A stretch of DNA of 40,508 bases from Faecimorpha sp963627615 (GCA_963627615.1 CAVGBV010000008.1:1-40508); one strand, 5' to 3'. Shown: positions 14,113 to 23,538, counted from the stretch's first letter. Notes: generated by a model from the letters alone, not told the origin. Made by a program: numbers and translations.

Positions 14113-16257
14113 ATGGCAGAGAACCGATTCAAAGAACCGCAATACTATATCAGCCGTGAGCTGTCCTGGCTGGAGTTTAATCAAAGAGTATTGGATGAAG
14201 CACGGGATACCAAAAATCCGCTTTTGGAGCGGGCTAAATTCTTAGCAATCACCTTGTCCAATCTGGATGAGTTCTTTATGGTACGTGTGGCAGGGATCAA
14301 GGATCAGATTCAGATGGGATATGACAAACCGGATCCGGCCGGGCTGACGCCCAAACAACAGAAGAAAAAGATCGCTGAGCGGGCGCACGCGATGATGGAA
14401 GAGGTCTATGGNNNNNNNNNNATCTATAACCGCATTCTGATTCCCCAGCTAAAAAAGGAGGGGTTCCGCCTGATCGGAGAGCCCGAGCTCACAGCGGAAG
14501 ACAGGCAGTATCTGCAGGAACTTTTTGAGACGGATCTGTATCCGGTGCTGACGCCGATGGCAGTGGATCCATCCAGACCCTTTCCCCTGATCCTCAATAA
14601 AAGCCTGAATATTGCTCTTTTCCTGGAAGATCCGCAGGGAGAGGCTCCGCGTTTTGCGACGGTACAGGTGCCGGGTGTGCTGCCTAGACTGGTTGGTCTT
14701 CCGGATGGTTCTTACATTCTTCTGGAAGAGATCCTCCGGTTGTTCCTGGATCAGCTGTTCCCCAAGCAAAAGATTCTGTGCAGTGCGTGCTACAGAATTA
14801 CGCGCAGCGGAGATCTGAATTTTCAGGAAGAGGAAGCGCATGACCTCTTAAAAGAGATGGAGCAGTCACTGAAACAGAGAAAGCGTGGGCAGGCCGTACG
14901 TTTGGAGATGCCGGAGGGGGCCGATCCCGCTCTCGTACGGTATCTGATGGATGTGCTGGAGATTCGGGAACGGGATCTGTATATGTATGACGGTCCGATG
15001 GATATCAGCTTTATCTCGCGTGTGGGTAAACTCATGCCGATGGAACATCTGAAGAAGTCCGATCTGATTCCGCAGACCCCGGCAGATCTTTTGGAAGAAG
15101 AAGATCTCTTTGCGGCGATTCGCAAGCATGATATCCTGATGCATCATCCTTATGAGAGCTTTCAGCCGGTGGTCAATTTTATCAAAAAGGCGGCAGAGGA
15201 TCCGGGAGTTCTGGCAATCAAACAGACATTGTACCGTGTCAGTGGAAACTCACCCATTGTACAGGCGCTTTCTAAAGCGGCAGAAAATGGCAAGCAGGTA
15301 ACGGTACTGGTAGAGGTAAAGGCACGTTTTGATGAGGAGAACAATATCCAGTGGGCCAAAAAGCTTGAGAAGGCTGGCTGCCATGTAGTATATGGACTGT
15401 TGGGACTGAAAACGCACTGTAAAGTAACGATTGTCGTCCGTCGTGATGAGGATCGGATCCGCCGGTACGTACACATGAGCACAGGAAATTATAATGATGT
15501 AACGGCCAGACTTTATACGGATATCGGATATTTTACCGCGAAGGAACCGTTTGGCATGGATGCTTCGGCACTCTTTAACTCGCTGACGGGATACGGTGAT
15601 CCTCCGGCGTTCCGCAAGGTCGCGGCAGCGCCGTTAGGATTGAGAAAAAAATTCGATGAATTGATTCGCCGTGAGACGGAACATGCCCTTGCCGGACGGG
15701 AGGCGCGAATTGTCGCCAAGATGAATTCTCTGCTGGATCCGGATATTATCGCCCGTCTATACGAGGCCTCCAGTGCCGGAGTCAAGATCGACCTGATCGT
15801 TCGAGGCATCTGTACGCTGCGGCCGGGAATCCCAGGAGTGTCTGAAAACATACGGGTACGGAGCATTGTGGGGTGGCTGTTGGAGCACAGCCGGATCTTC
15901 TACTTCTATAATGACGGCAATGAGGAATATTACCTCTCCAGTGCGGACTGGATGCCGCGGAACCTTGACCGAAGAGTAGAATTGCTCTTCCCGATTGAAG
16001 ACAGCCGCCTGAAAGAGTGTCTATGGGATATTTTGGAGACCTTTTTGGGCGATACGCAGAAGGCGCGTTTGATGGATCAGGACGGAAATTATGTTAAGGT
16101 GGACGGAAGAGGAAAGACTCCGCTAAATTGTCAGGAGACTTTTTACGCAGAGGCCATTGAGGCCGCCAAGCAGTATGATACGGCAGTGACGCATAAGATC
16201 TTCCAGCCGATGGAAGCACCGGAAGAAGACGAAGAATATAAAGATCAGGAGGAATAA
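14113..16257 (+). CDS. ppk1: Polyphosphate kinase 1
   Basis: About 714 residues, the normal size of PPK1, which polymerises the gamma phosphate of ATP into polyphosphate. The N-terminal domain has YISRELSWLEFNQRVLDEA and LSNLDEFFMVRVAG. The catalytic phospholipase-D-like domains contain HHPYESFQPVVNFI, ALKQTLYR-like AIKQTLYRVSG, VEVKARFDEENNI, the autophosphorylated His in LKTHCKVTIVVRRD and the YVHMSTGNYND motif, then GICTLRPGIPG. A 10-base N run lies at 14412-14421 but the frame continues across it, so little is missing. It overlaps nothing, starts after AAGGGGGT two bases beyond the phosphatase stop, and is followed by the ACT gene two bases after its own stop. Confidence 0.97.
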   Translation: MAENRFKEPQYYISRELSWLEFNQRVLDEARDTKNPLLERAKFLAITLSNLDEFFMVRVAGIKDQIQMGYDKPDPAGLTPKQQKKKIAERAHAMMEEVYXXXXIYNRILIPQLKKEGFRLIGEPELTAEDRQYLQELFETDLYPVLTPMAVDPSRPFPLILNKSLNIALFLEDPQGEAPRFATVQVPGVLPRLVGLPDGSYILLEEILRLFLDQLFPKQKILCSACYRITRSGDLNFQEEEAHDLLKEMEQSLKQRKRGQAVRLEMPEGADPALVRYLMDVLEIRERDLYMYDGPMDISFISRVGKLMPMEHLKKSDLIPQTPADLLEEEDLFAAIRKHDILMHHPYESFQPVVNFIKKAAEDPGVLAIKQTLYRVSGNSPIVQALSKAAENGKQVTVLVEVKARFDEENNIQWAKKLEKAGCHVVYGLLGLKTHCKVTIVVRRDEDRIRRYVHMSTGNYNDVTARLYTDIGYFTAKEPFGMDASALFNSLTGYGDPPAFRKVAAAPLGLRKKFDELIRRETEHALAGREARIVAKMNSLLDPDIIARLYEASSAGVKIDLIVRGICTLRPGIPGVSENIRVRSIVGWLLEHSRIFYFYNDGNEEYYLSSADWMPRNLDRRVELLFPIEDSRLKECLWDILETFLGDTQKARLMDQDGNYVKVDGRGKTPLNCQETFYAEAIEAAKQYDTAVTHKIFQPMEAPEEDEEYKDQEE

Positions 16258-16259
16258 TC

Positions 16260-16700
16260 ATGTCATTACAGCAATTGTCCATTATTGTCGAGAATAGACC
16301 CGGCAGCCTTGCTTCTACGTTTCAGGTTCTGGCGGATGCAGGAATCGATATCAATGGTGTTTCCGTATCGGATACTACAGAGTTCGGCGTATTGCGTATG
16401 ATCCTATCCGACCCTGCCAAGGGAGAAGAGGTGCTGCAGGAGAATGGTTTTGTCGTCAAGGCAACGGATGTCCTGGCAATCGATGTTAATGATACTCCGG
16501 GCGGACTTCTCAATGTCGTACGGCTTTTTGCGGACAGACACCTGAATGTGGAATATATGTATGCGTTCGGAACAAAGCTGGATCAGCATGCGATGATCAT
16601 TTTTAAGACGGAAGATAACAGAAGAGCGGATGAGATCCTTCAAGAGGAAGGAATGCATGCCTTGACGTCGGAAGAGGTTCATGCGAGACTTTATTCGTGA
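16260..16700 (+). CDS. Tandem ACT-domain protein
   Basis: A 146-residue protein made of two ACT domains. The first (residues about 3-70) starts LQQLSIIVENRPGSLASTFQVLADAGIDINGV; the second (about 71-140) starts VLAIDVNDTPGGLLNVVRLFADRHLNVEYMYA. There is no attached enzyme or DNA-binding domain. Such stand-alone ACT proteins bind amino acids or related small ligands and act as regulators, sometimes next to acyl-CoA ligases; here none is nearby. AGGAGGA lies just before the ATG, inside the ppk end. Its TGA overlaps the next start codon by one base. The ligand and partner are unknown. Confidence 0.85.
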   Translation: MSLQQLSIIVENRPGSLASTFQVLADAGIDINGVSVSDTTEFGVLRMILSDPAKGEEVLQENGFVVKATDVLAIDVNDTPGGLLNVVRLFADRHLNVEYMYAFGTKLDQHAMIIFKTEDNRRADEILQEEGMHALTSEEVHARLYS

Positions 16701-16975
16701 TGGGGCAAAAGAATACAGAAAAGACACAGTCAGAGGAGAGACAGAGATCTTTCCGCTGGCTGTTCAGCGTTATTGGAGAGGCTTTACTCATCGTACCGAT
16801 CATTCTGGTGCTGCTGTTTTTAGGACGTTTTATTCAGGGCTTCAGAGATGAAAATCCGAAAGAGGAAAACTCACAGTCCAATTGGGCAGTGATACGGAAG
16901 GAGCAGGAGGATGATAAGCAAATCGCAGTGGGAATCCATAATCTTATATATGAGGATGGTGCTGAACGGTTATAG
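16700..16975 (+). CDS. Small single-pass membrane protein, unknown
   Basis: A 91-residue protein that I do not recognise. It has a charged N-terminus (KNTEKTQSEERQRSFR), one strong membrane helix (about residues 28-47, GEALLIVPIILVLLFLGRFI) and a hydrophilic acidic/basic tail. The start overlaps the ACT stop as TGATG; a GTG three bases earlier is in frame. Its last 65 bases overlap the next gene in another frame, which is long for an overlap, so the true C-terminus may be shorter or the gene may be translationally linked to the HD protein. A Gly-less helix and a tail of about 40 residues give no clue to function. Confidence 0.55.
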   Translation: MGQKNTEKTQSEERQRSFRWLFSVIGEALLIVPIILVLLFLGRFIQGFRDENPKEENSQSNWAVIRKEQEDDKQIAVGIHNLIYEDGAERL

Positions 16976-18188
16976 AGGGAGATTCCCTTTTCGAAGCCGA
17001 GAATCGCACACGCTGCGGGTAGCGCAGTGGGCGCAGCGTATATGGAATGAGGATGGAGAAAACGCGGATCCGGAGGTACTCCTGTGTGCGGCGTTGCTGC
17101 ATGATATCGGATATTATGCCAAAAACGGCGAGGATCACGCGGAGATCGGCGCTGAATTGGCAGAATCCTATTTGCGGAATGAGGGGTACGAACCGGATTT
17201 TATTCGAAGGGTATGCTATTGTATTCGGTTGCACTCTCATAAGGAGTATCTGAAGCAGCCAGAGCGTTTTGAAGCGGAGCTTACGCCGGAACTGCAGATT
17301 CTGATGGAGGCAGATCTTCTGGATGAATGCGGAGCCATTGCCGTCGTGTTTGATTGCATGGCGGAGGGGCTAGAGACGGAACAGTCTTTTGAAAAGACTT
17401 ATCAGCGGATTCAAAAGAATTCTCCGGAATTTTTGGAGTGCAACTGGATGAAAAGTCCCAGTGCCAGAATCTATTGGCAGGAACGTCAGACATTGCTTAG
17501 AGACTTTTTGGATCAGTATCGGGCGGAATTATTTTTAGATGAAAAAATACCGCAGGAGTATGAAGCGGCTGCCGCCTTTATGATACGGACGATGCGGGGA
17601 CATGATTTGGTCCCGAATCGGCATGGTATCGTCTATCCGTTCCGTCAGAAGGACAGACATATGCTTCGGGTCTTCTTTCTGGCGCGCCGGCTGTTTAAAA
17701 ATGAAAAAGCAAGGCAGAAGGACCGCAGACATGAGCTGACGCCCTATGCCAGAAAGGTGCTTTCCTATGCGGCGTTGCTGCACGATATCGGATATCGTAA
17801 AACGAGTGATGGCTATCTTCACGCGCCGGCTGGCGCGCAGATGGTGGAAGAGTATATGCGTTCGCAGGGGCTGCCGGAGGAATTGTGCCGGGATACGGCG
17901 AGGCTGATAGAGATGCATGCGGATAAGACACTTTTGGAAAAGAGTGATACGCCGCCGCTTTTGCGGCTTTTGATGGAAGCCGACCATCAGGATGAGAGCG
18001 GTGCCTTATCCATAGTATGGGATAGCATGGCTGTTGTTTCGCGCTCCTTTGAGAAAGGTGAGGGCACACCGCTTCAGACATTGGATTATGGAAGCTCGCT
18101 TAGCAGAATTCGCAGGTACACGGGAAAAATGTATAAAAAATGTGTGTATCAAANNNNNNNNNNACATAAGGAAGCGGAAAAACTATGA
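16911..18188 (+). CDS. Tandem HD-domain phosphohydrolase
   Basis: About 425 residues with two full HD domains in series. The first shows the His of SHTLRVAQWAQ, ALLHDIGYYAKNGEDH, then EADLLDECGAIAVV. The second, from about residue 225, repeats the order: RHMLRVFFLARRL, ALLHDIGYRKTSDGYLH, then EADHQDESGALSIV. Both keep the H...HD...D metal set, so the gene looks like an internal duplication with two active sites. HD proteins of this YedJ-like kind hydrolyse phosphate monoesters or nucleotides; the substrate is unknown. GGAAGGAG lies seven bases before the ATG at 16911. A 10-base N run (18154-18163) sits near the end; the stop overlaps the ABC ATPase start as ATGA. Confidence 0.75.
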   Translation: MISKSQWESIILYMRMVLNGYRGRFPFRSRESHTLRVAQWAQRIWNEDGENADPEVLLCAALLHDIGYYAKNGEDHAEIGAELAESYLRNEGYEPDFIRRVCYCIRLHSHKEYLKQPERFEAELTPELQILMEADLLDECGAIAVVFDCMAEGLETEQSFEKTYQRIQKNSPEFLECNWMKSPSARIYWQERQTLLRDFLDQYRAELFLDEKIPQEYEAAAAFMIRTMRGHDLVPNRHGIVYPFRQKDRHMLRVFFLARRLFKNEKARQKDRRHELTPYARKVLSYAALLHDIGYRKTSDGYLHAPAGAQMVEEYMRSQGLPEELCRDTARLIEMHADKTLLEKSDTPPLLRLLMEADHQDESGALSIVWDSMAVVSRSFEKGEGTPLQTLDYGSSLSRIRRYTGKMYKKCVYQXXXXHKEAEKL

Positions 18189-19288
18189 ATATTACATTGC
18201 AGAATCTGACCAAAAAATTCCCAGGACGCAGCAGAAAGGAACCGTCGGAGGTCATTGCTGCCAGTGATCTGACATTTGAGATTCCGGATGGAGAGCTGGT
18301 AGGCCTTTTAGGTCCGTCAGGCTGCGGCAAGAGTACGACACTGAATATGATCTGCGGACTGGAAAAACCGACCTCGGGTAAGATTTTCTTCGGAGAAGAG
18401 GATGTGACCGCGTTGCCGCCGGAGTTTCGGGGTGTCGGAATGGTTTTTCAGAACTACGCTTTATATCCGCATCTGACGGTGCGTAAAAATATTCTGTTTC
18501 CTCTGCAGAATTTTAAAGGGGAAGCAAAGCTTTCCAAAGAGGCGATGGCGTCTAGAGTGGAGGAGGCTGCACGGCTTGTGCAGATTACGGAGCTTTTGGA
18601 ACGGCGTCCTAAGGAGCTCTCCGGCGGACAGCAGCAGCGGGTGGCGATTGCCAGAGCGCTTGTGAAAATGCCCAGGGTTCTTCTGCTGGATGAGCCATTG
18701 TCCAATCTGGATGCCAGACTGCGCATTCAGACCCGTGAGGAGATCCGTAAGATTCAGAGAGCTACAGGCATTACAACGGTGTTTGTAACTCATGATCAAG
18801 AGGAAGCCATGAGTATTTCCGACAGAATTGTGGTGATGAAAAACGGCCAGGTACAGCAGATCGGTAAACCGCAGGAGGTATATGACGCGCCTGCCAATCT
18901 TTTTGTCGCCAAATTCCTGGGGACACCTCCGATCAATGTTTTTCATGGAGAGATATTGAACGGGGAATTACGGATGGGAGAGAGTATTCTGGCGAAAGTG
19001 CCGGAGATTCCGGACCAGAAGGTATATGTAGGAATTCGTCCGGAAGGATTCCTCTTGGATGAGCATGGGCCGCTTCGCTGTCAATTGGAGCGTGTGGAGG
19101 TTATGGGACGGGATATCAGTATCCTCTCTACGCATTCCTGCGCAGAAGAGAAAACGGTACGTTCCATCATCAATGCCGATCAGCTGCCGGAACTTGCGGG
19201 AAAAGAAGTTGCCTTTTCGCTGAAGCCGAGGAAGACACTGATCTTTTCCAGGGATACAGAAGTATGCCTGGGGGCGCTTGGGAGGTAA
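18185..19288 (+). CDS. Sugar-type ABC transporter ATP-binding protein (UgpC/MsmX-like)
   Basis: A 367-residue ATPase of the CUT1 carbohydrate uptake group. Walker A GPSGCGKST is at residues 43-51, the Q-loop in GMVFQNYALYPHLTV, the signature LSGGQ at 145-149, Walker B LLLDEP at 166-171 and the H-loop in VFVTHDQEEAMSI. The last ~120 residues form the TOBE/MalK-type regulatory domain (VGIRPEGFLL). It begins inside the HD gene stop (ATGA) and is followed three bases later by the first permease. The TOBE domain can bind regulators, and one such ATPase can serve several importers. Substrate cannot be read from the ATPase; glycerol-3-phosphate and oligosaccharides are both possible for this subgroup. 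Confidence 0.93.
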   Translation: MNITLQNLTKKFPGRSRKEPSEVIAASDLTFEIPDGELVGLLGPSGCGKSTTLNMICGLEKPTSGKIFFGEEDVTALPPEFRGVGMVFQNYALYPHLTVRKNILFPLQNFKGEAKLSKEAMASRVEEAARLVQITELLERRPKELSGGQQQRVAIARALVKMPRVLLLDEPLSNLDARLRIQTREEIRKIQRATGITTVFVTHDQEEAMSISDRIVVMKNGQVQQIGKPQEVYDAPANLFVAKFLGTPPINVFHGEILNGELRMGESILAKVPEIPDQKVYVGIRPEGFLLDEHGPLRCQLERVEVMGRDISILSTHSCAEEKTVRSIINADQLPELAGKEVAFSLKPRKTLIFSRDTEVCLGALGR

Positions 19289-19291
19289 CAT

Positions 19292-20182
19292 ATGGACAAG
19301 GACAATAAAAAGGCGTGGCTGTATCTGCTGCCTGCCATCCTGTTTTTGGGAGCCTTTATGGTATACCCATTGGTGGATGTCTTTATTTATTCCTTTGAAG
19401 AGGGCTATAATTTCGCTTCTCAGACCTATCAGGGCGTCGGCGCCTATAATTATAGTTATGTCCTGCATGATCCGTATTTCCTGCAGGCGGTTAAGAATAC
19501 TTTCATCCTGGTTATAATCACCGTCCCCCTCTCCACATTGCTGGCGCTGGCGATTTCGGTTGGATTAAGCAAAATCCGAAGGCTCAGAGAATTATATCAG
19601 ACGGTTTATTTTCTGCCGTATGTGACCAATACGCTGGCGGTCGGTCTGGTCTTTATGATTTTGTTTCGAAAAACGGCCTATACAGACGGTATGGTGAATC
19701 TTCTGATAGAGGCTTTCGGCGGCAGCGCCGTGGATTTTATTGATGGACCCTACTGGGCCAAGATGCTGGTTCTGTGCATCTATACGATATGGGTGGTTTT
19801 ACCCTTTAAGATACTGATCCTGACCAGTGCGATCGCTTCTGTAAATCCAGACTACTATAAGGCTGCACGGGTGGACGGAACTTCCAGCTGGAGGTCTTTT
19901 ACACGAATTACGATGCCAATGATCTCCCCTATGATCTTTTATCTTGTGATTACGGGATTTATCGGTGCGTTCAAGGCATACAGCGATGCGGTCGCTCTGT
20001 TTGGAACTAACCTGAATGCGGCCGGTATGAATACCATTGTCGGGTATGTCTATGACATGCTCTATGGAGACAGCGGCGGATATCCGTCGTATGCTTCCGC
20101 AGCGGCGATTCTGCTATTTGCGATTGTTCTTACGATTACCTGTATTAACCTTTTGGTCAGCAGGAAAAAGGTTTACCACTGA
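19292..20182 (+). CDS. ABC transporter permease (MalF/UgpA-like)
   Basis: A 296-residue inner-membrane permease with six helices. It starts KAWLYLLPAILFLGAFMVYPLVDVFIYSF, as usual for the UgpA/MalF group, and has the EAA-loop YYKAARVDGTSSWRSFTRITMPMISP that docks onto the ATPase. The length is typical of the shorter UgpA type and not of long MalF proteins. GGGAGG precedes the ATG. It lies three bases after the ATPase and 12 bp before the second permease. Together with its partners it forms a complete importer. Confidence 0.93.
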   Translation: MDKDNKKAWLYLLPAILFLGAFMVYPLVDVFIYSFEEGYNFASQTYQGVGAYNYSYVLHDPYFLQAVKNTFILVIITVPLSTLLALAISVGLSKIRRLRELYQTVYFLPYVTNTLAVGLVFMILFRKTAYTDGMVNLLIEAFGGSAVDFIDGPYWAKMLVLCIYTIWVVLPFKILILTSAIASVNPDYYKAARVDGTSSWRSFTRITMPMISPMIFYLVITGFIGAFKAYSDAVALFGTNLNAAGMNTIVGYVYDMLYGDSGGYPSYASAAAILLFAIVLTITCINLLVSRKKVYH

Positions 20183-20194
20183 GGAGGGAGCTTT

Positions 20195-21129
20195 ATGGAC
20201 TATCAATTGCTGGAACGCAAGGCTCAGAGGCGTAAGAGAATCTCCAGGACTGTGCTCTATATCCTGCTTACATTGTGGGGAATCCTTGTCCTGTTCCCTT
20301 TTTATTGGATGGTACTGACATCATTGAAGAGTTATGGAGCCTATAATGCGGAGTATATTCCGGCATTATATACATTGTCTCCTACTTTGCAAAATTACGC
20401 GGATGCCTTTACACAGGTGCCGTTGGGGCAGTATCTTCTGAATACACTGATCTTTACAGTGACCACGACCGCACTGATGATTTTTGTCATTACGTTGGCT
20501 GCGTTCGCGTTTGCGAGACTGGAGTTCCGAGGGAAAAACGTGCTTTTTACATTATTTCTATCCCTGATGATGATTCCAAACGAATTGGTTGTCATTACCA
20601 ANNNNNNNNNNNNNNNNNNNNNNNNNNNNNNNNNNNNNNNNNNNNNNNNNNNNNNNNNNNNNNNNNNNNNNNNNNNNNNNNNNNNNNNNATCTGGATTTG
20701 CGCAACACGTTTTTAGGACTGATTCTGCCATCGGTTACATCGGTTTTTTATATCTATCTCTTAAAAGAAAACTTTGAACAGGTGCCCAATGAGCTGTATT
20801 ATGCCGCCAAGGTAGATGCGACATCGGATCTGAAGTATCTGTTTAAGGTTCTGATTCCGATCTGCCGCCCGACGATCATTACCATTATCATTCTCAAGGT
20901 GATCGAGTGTTGGAACTCTTATGTATGGCCGCGCCTGATTACGGATAATGAGAAATATTATCTGGTCTCCAACGGAATACAGGAGATTCGGGAAAATGGG
21001 TTCGGACGGGAGAATATTCCGGCAATGATGGCAGCCGTGGTTGTCATCTCAGTACCGCTGATTCTGTTGTTCCTGATTTTCAGAAAAAAGATTATGGCTG
21101 GAGTTTCCAGAGGAGGGACCAAGGGATGA
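20195..21129 (+). CDS. ABC transporter permease (MalG/UgpE-like), interrupted by gap
   Basis: The second permease of the importer, about 310 residues. The first part (ILLTLWGILVLFPFYWMVLTSLK) and the EAA loop (ELYYAAKVDATSDLKYLFKVLIPICRP) identify the MalG/UgpE group. An 88-base N run (20602-20689) removes about 30 residues in the middle of the membrane domain; the downstream part reads from about 20690 in a shifted frame, so the true gap length is probably not 88. The ATG follows AGGAGGGA. Its stop overlaps the binding-protein gene by ATGA. Confidence 0.9.
20602..20689. other. Assembly gap (88 N)
   Basis: A run of unknown bases inside the second ABC permease gene. The reading frames on the two sides differ, so the stated length is an estimate. 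Confidence 0.95.
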
Positions 21130-22672
21130 GGTCATCGAAACGATGGATATGGCTCCCGCTGCTCCTGATTTTCGTCATGGGATGTCATGGAACCAGAGGA
21201 TTGGAGCCGTTTGCCATGCCGGAAGCGGCGGATACCTCCAGAGAGATTGAGATTACGTTCTGGGCTAAAAACGATACCAATAAGGCCCAGACGGATATAT
21301 ACNNNNNNNNNNGCTCTATACGGATTACAGCAGAATTTATAATGATGTAATTACCAATATTGCCACCAATACGACTCCCAATGTATGTATTACTTATCCG
21401 GACCACATCGCGACCTATCTTACAGGGGCCAATACGGTTGTACCACTGGATGATCTCATGGATGATCCGCAATACGGATTGGGAGGAGAAGCGCTGCGCT
21501 TTGATTCGCCGACCAGGGAGGAAGTAATCGCGAAGTTCCTGGAAGAATGTAAAATCGATGGAGAATATTATGCGCTTCCTTATATGCGTTCTACAGAGGT
21601 ATGTTATATCAACCAGACCTATGTAGAGGCATTAGGATATACGCTGCCGGAGGTGCTGACGTGGGATTTCATCTGGGAGGTCTCTGAGGCTGCGATGGCT
21701 AAGAACCCGGATGGAAGCTATAAATTGAATGGTCAGATGGTAATGATTCCGTTTATCTATAAATCGACGGATAATATGATGATACAGTCCCTGCGGCAGC
21801 GTTCAGCAGGCTATTCTTCGCAGGATGGCGAGATTTTGTTATTCAATGATACAACCAGAGAAATCCTGTATACGGTGGCGGAACACGCGGCAACAGGAGC
21901 CTTTTCCACCTTCAAGATCTCCAGTTATCCGGCCAATTTCCTGAATGCTGGTCAGTGTGTTTTTGCCATCGATTCTACGGCAGGATCCACCTGGATGGGG
22001 ACGGATGCACCGCTGTCAGATATCAGTGAAGACGCGCTGGTGGAGTTTGAGACCGCGGTCCGGCTGATTCCGCAGTATGATCCGGAACATCCGCAGATGA
22101 TCTCTCAGGGACCGTCGGTCTGCATCTTTAATAAAAAAGATTCGCAGGAAGTTCTGGCATCCTGGTTATTCGCACAGTATCTTCTGACAGATGATGTGCA
22201 GATCGCCTATGCGCAGACCGAAGGCTATGTGCCGGTAACCGCAAAGGCCAGGCAGACCGAGGAGTATCAATCCTATCTCGCGGCGGAAGGAGAGGATACA
22301 GCAGAGCATTATGCTGTCAAGCTGGAGGCTTCCAAGCTCCTGTTGGAGAACACAGAGAATACATTTGTTACACCGGTATTCAATGGATCGGCATCGCTTC
22401 GGGATGCCGCTGGACAGTTGATAGAGAATGTAACCAAGTCGACCAGACGCGGTGAAACGGTAGATGCAGCCTACATGGACAAGCTCTTTGAGGATGTAAC
22501 GGCACTCTATCATTTGGGAGAGCAGAGTGGTACAGTTGCGGTGCGGGAAGATCTGGGACCGCTTCCGGCAGAAGCGGTGCTGCTGCTGTCCGGACTCGGA
22601 ATTGTATGGATAGGGATCATCACCTATGTGATATGGCAGAAAAAAAGAGAAAATAAAAGAAATAAGACTTGA
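21126..22672 (+). CDS. Extracellular solute-binding protein with C-terminal membrane anchor
   Basis: About 510 residues, the binding protein for the ABC importer. The N-terminus WIWLPLLLIFVMGC is a lipoprotein signal with Cys at residue 20. The body has type-1 solute-binding features: EIEITFWAKND, a NVCITYPDHIATYL strand-helix, YALPYMRSTEVCYINQTYVEALGY (the usual face where the protein reports a ligand-free apo form), and GPSVCIFNKKDSQEVLASWLF near the end. Unusually, a final hydrophobic helix (AVLLLSGLGIVWIGIITYVIW) and a Lys/Arg tail close the protein, so both ends could be membrane-attached. A 10-base N run (21303-21312) shifts the frame. The stop is followed by the next promoter within a few bases. 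Confidence 0.85.
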
Positions 22673-22696
22673 CTTATTTGAGGTATGGTTTATAAT
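22669..22696 (+). promoter_or_regulatory. Promoter of the lipoprotein gene
   Basis: TTGACT (22669-22674), a 16-bp spacer and a perfect TATAAT (22691-22696). The -35 box overlaps the stop codon of the binding-protein gene. A 5' leader of about 55 bases follows. Confidence 0.7.
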
Positions 22697-22760
22697 AAAA
22701 ACTGTTTAGCCCTGATATAAGCTATCGGGATAAAAAACTTTTTCAAAGGGGAAAATGAAA

Positions 22761-23513
22761 ATGAAAAAAATGTTGGTTATGCTGCTGGCGCTTTCCATGG
22801 CTTTGACAGCGTTCGGCTGTGCGTCTGAGCAGGGCAGCAATGTGTCTGACAAGGAAGATGTCAAGTCGGAAGGCGTTATGACGTATGCTGAGTATATGGC
22901 AGCTCCGCTGGACTCTCAGGTCGTGGTTGAGACCTATGTTCAGGCAAAGCAGTCCTGGTGGGAGGACAAGGCAACCGTATATACACAGGATCATGACGGT
23001 GCGTATTTCTTATATAACATGGCTTGTTCCGAGGCGGATTATGCCAAGCTTACACCGGGTACCAAGATCAAGGTAACGGGATATAAGTCTGAATGGTCCG
23101 GTGAAGTTGAGATCATCGATGCGACTTTTGAGCTGGAAGACGGAAATTATGTTGCTCCGGTAACGGACGTAACAGCGCTTCTGGGTAAGGATGAGCTGAT
23201 CGATCATCAGAATCAGTTTGTATCCTTCAAGGGAATGACGGTTGAGGCCAGCAAGGATGCCAATGGCAACGAAGTAGCGTTCCTGTACAACTGGGATGGT
23301 TCCGGTGAGGATGGCAATGATCTGTATTTCAACGTATCTCTGAATGGACAGACCTATACCTTTACGGTAGAGTCCTATCTGTGCGACAATACGACAGACG
23401 TATATAAGGCAGTCAAGGAACTGAAGATCGGCGACGTTATCGATATGGAAGGCTTCCTGTACTGGTATGAGGGCGTAAATCCCCATATTACATCTGTTAC
23501 AGCTTCCAAGTAA
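22761..23513 (+). CDS. Uncharacterised secreted lipoprotein, possible OB folds
   Basis: About 250 residues. MKKMLVMLLALSMALTAFGC is a textbook lipoprotein signal ending in the modified Cys. The mature part has two similar beta-rich segments: VVVETYVQAKQSWWEDKATVYTQDHDGAYFLYNM... GTKIKVTGYKSEWSGEVEI, and QFVSFKGMTVEAS... LYFNVSLNGQTYTFTVE... IGDVIDMEGFLYWYEGVNPHI. The pattern of a strand, a gap, VTGY/MEGFLYW-type returns is that of tandem OB-like domains. It is monocistronic, with its own strong promoter and terminator, which suggests high expression. I chose 22761 for spacing to AAAGGGG; 22755 is an in-frame alternative. Function not known; I would not guess a substrate. Confidence 0.75.
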   Translation: MKKMLVMLLALSMALTAFGCASEQGSNVSDKEDVKSEGVMTYAEYMAAPLDSQVVVETYVQAKQSWWEDKATVYTQDHDGAYFLYNMACSEADYAKLTPGTKIKVTGYKSEWSGEVEIIDATFELEDGNYVAPVTDVTALLGKDELIDHQNQFVSFKGMTVEASKDANGNEVAFLYNWDGSGEDGNDLYFNVSLNGQTYTFTVESYLCDNTTDVYKAVKELKIGDVIDMEGFLYWYEGVNPHITSVTASK

Positions 23514-23538
23514 AAGCAATCAAAGAACATAACAAAAA

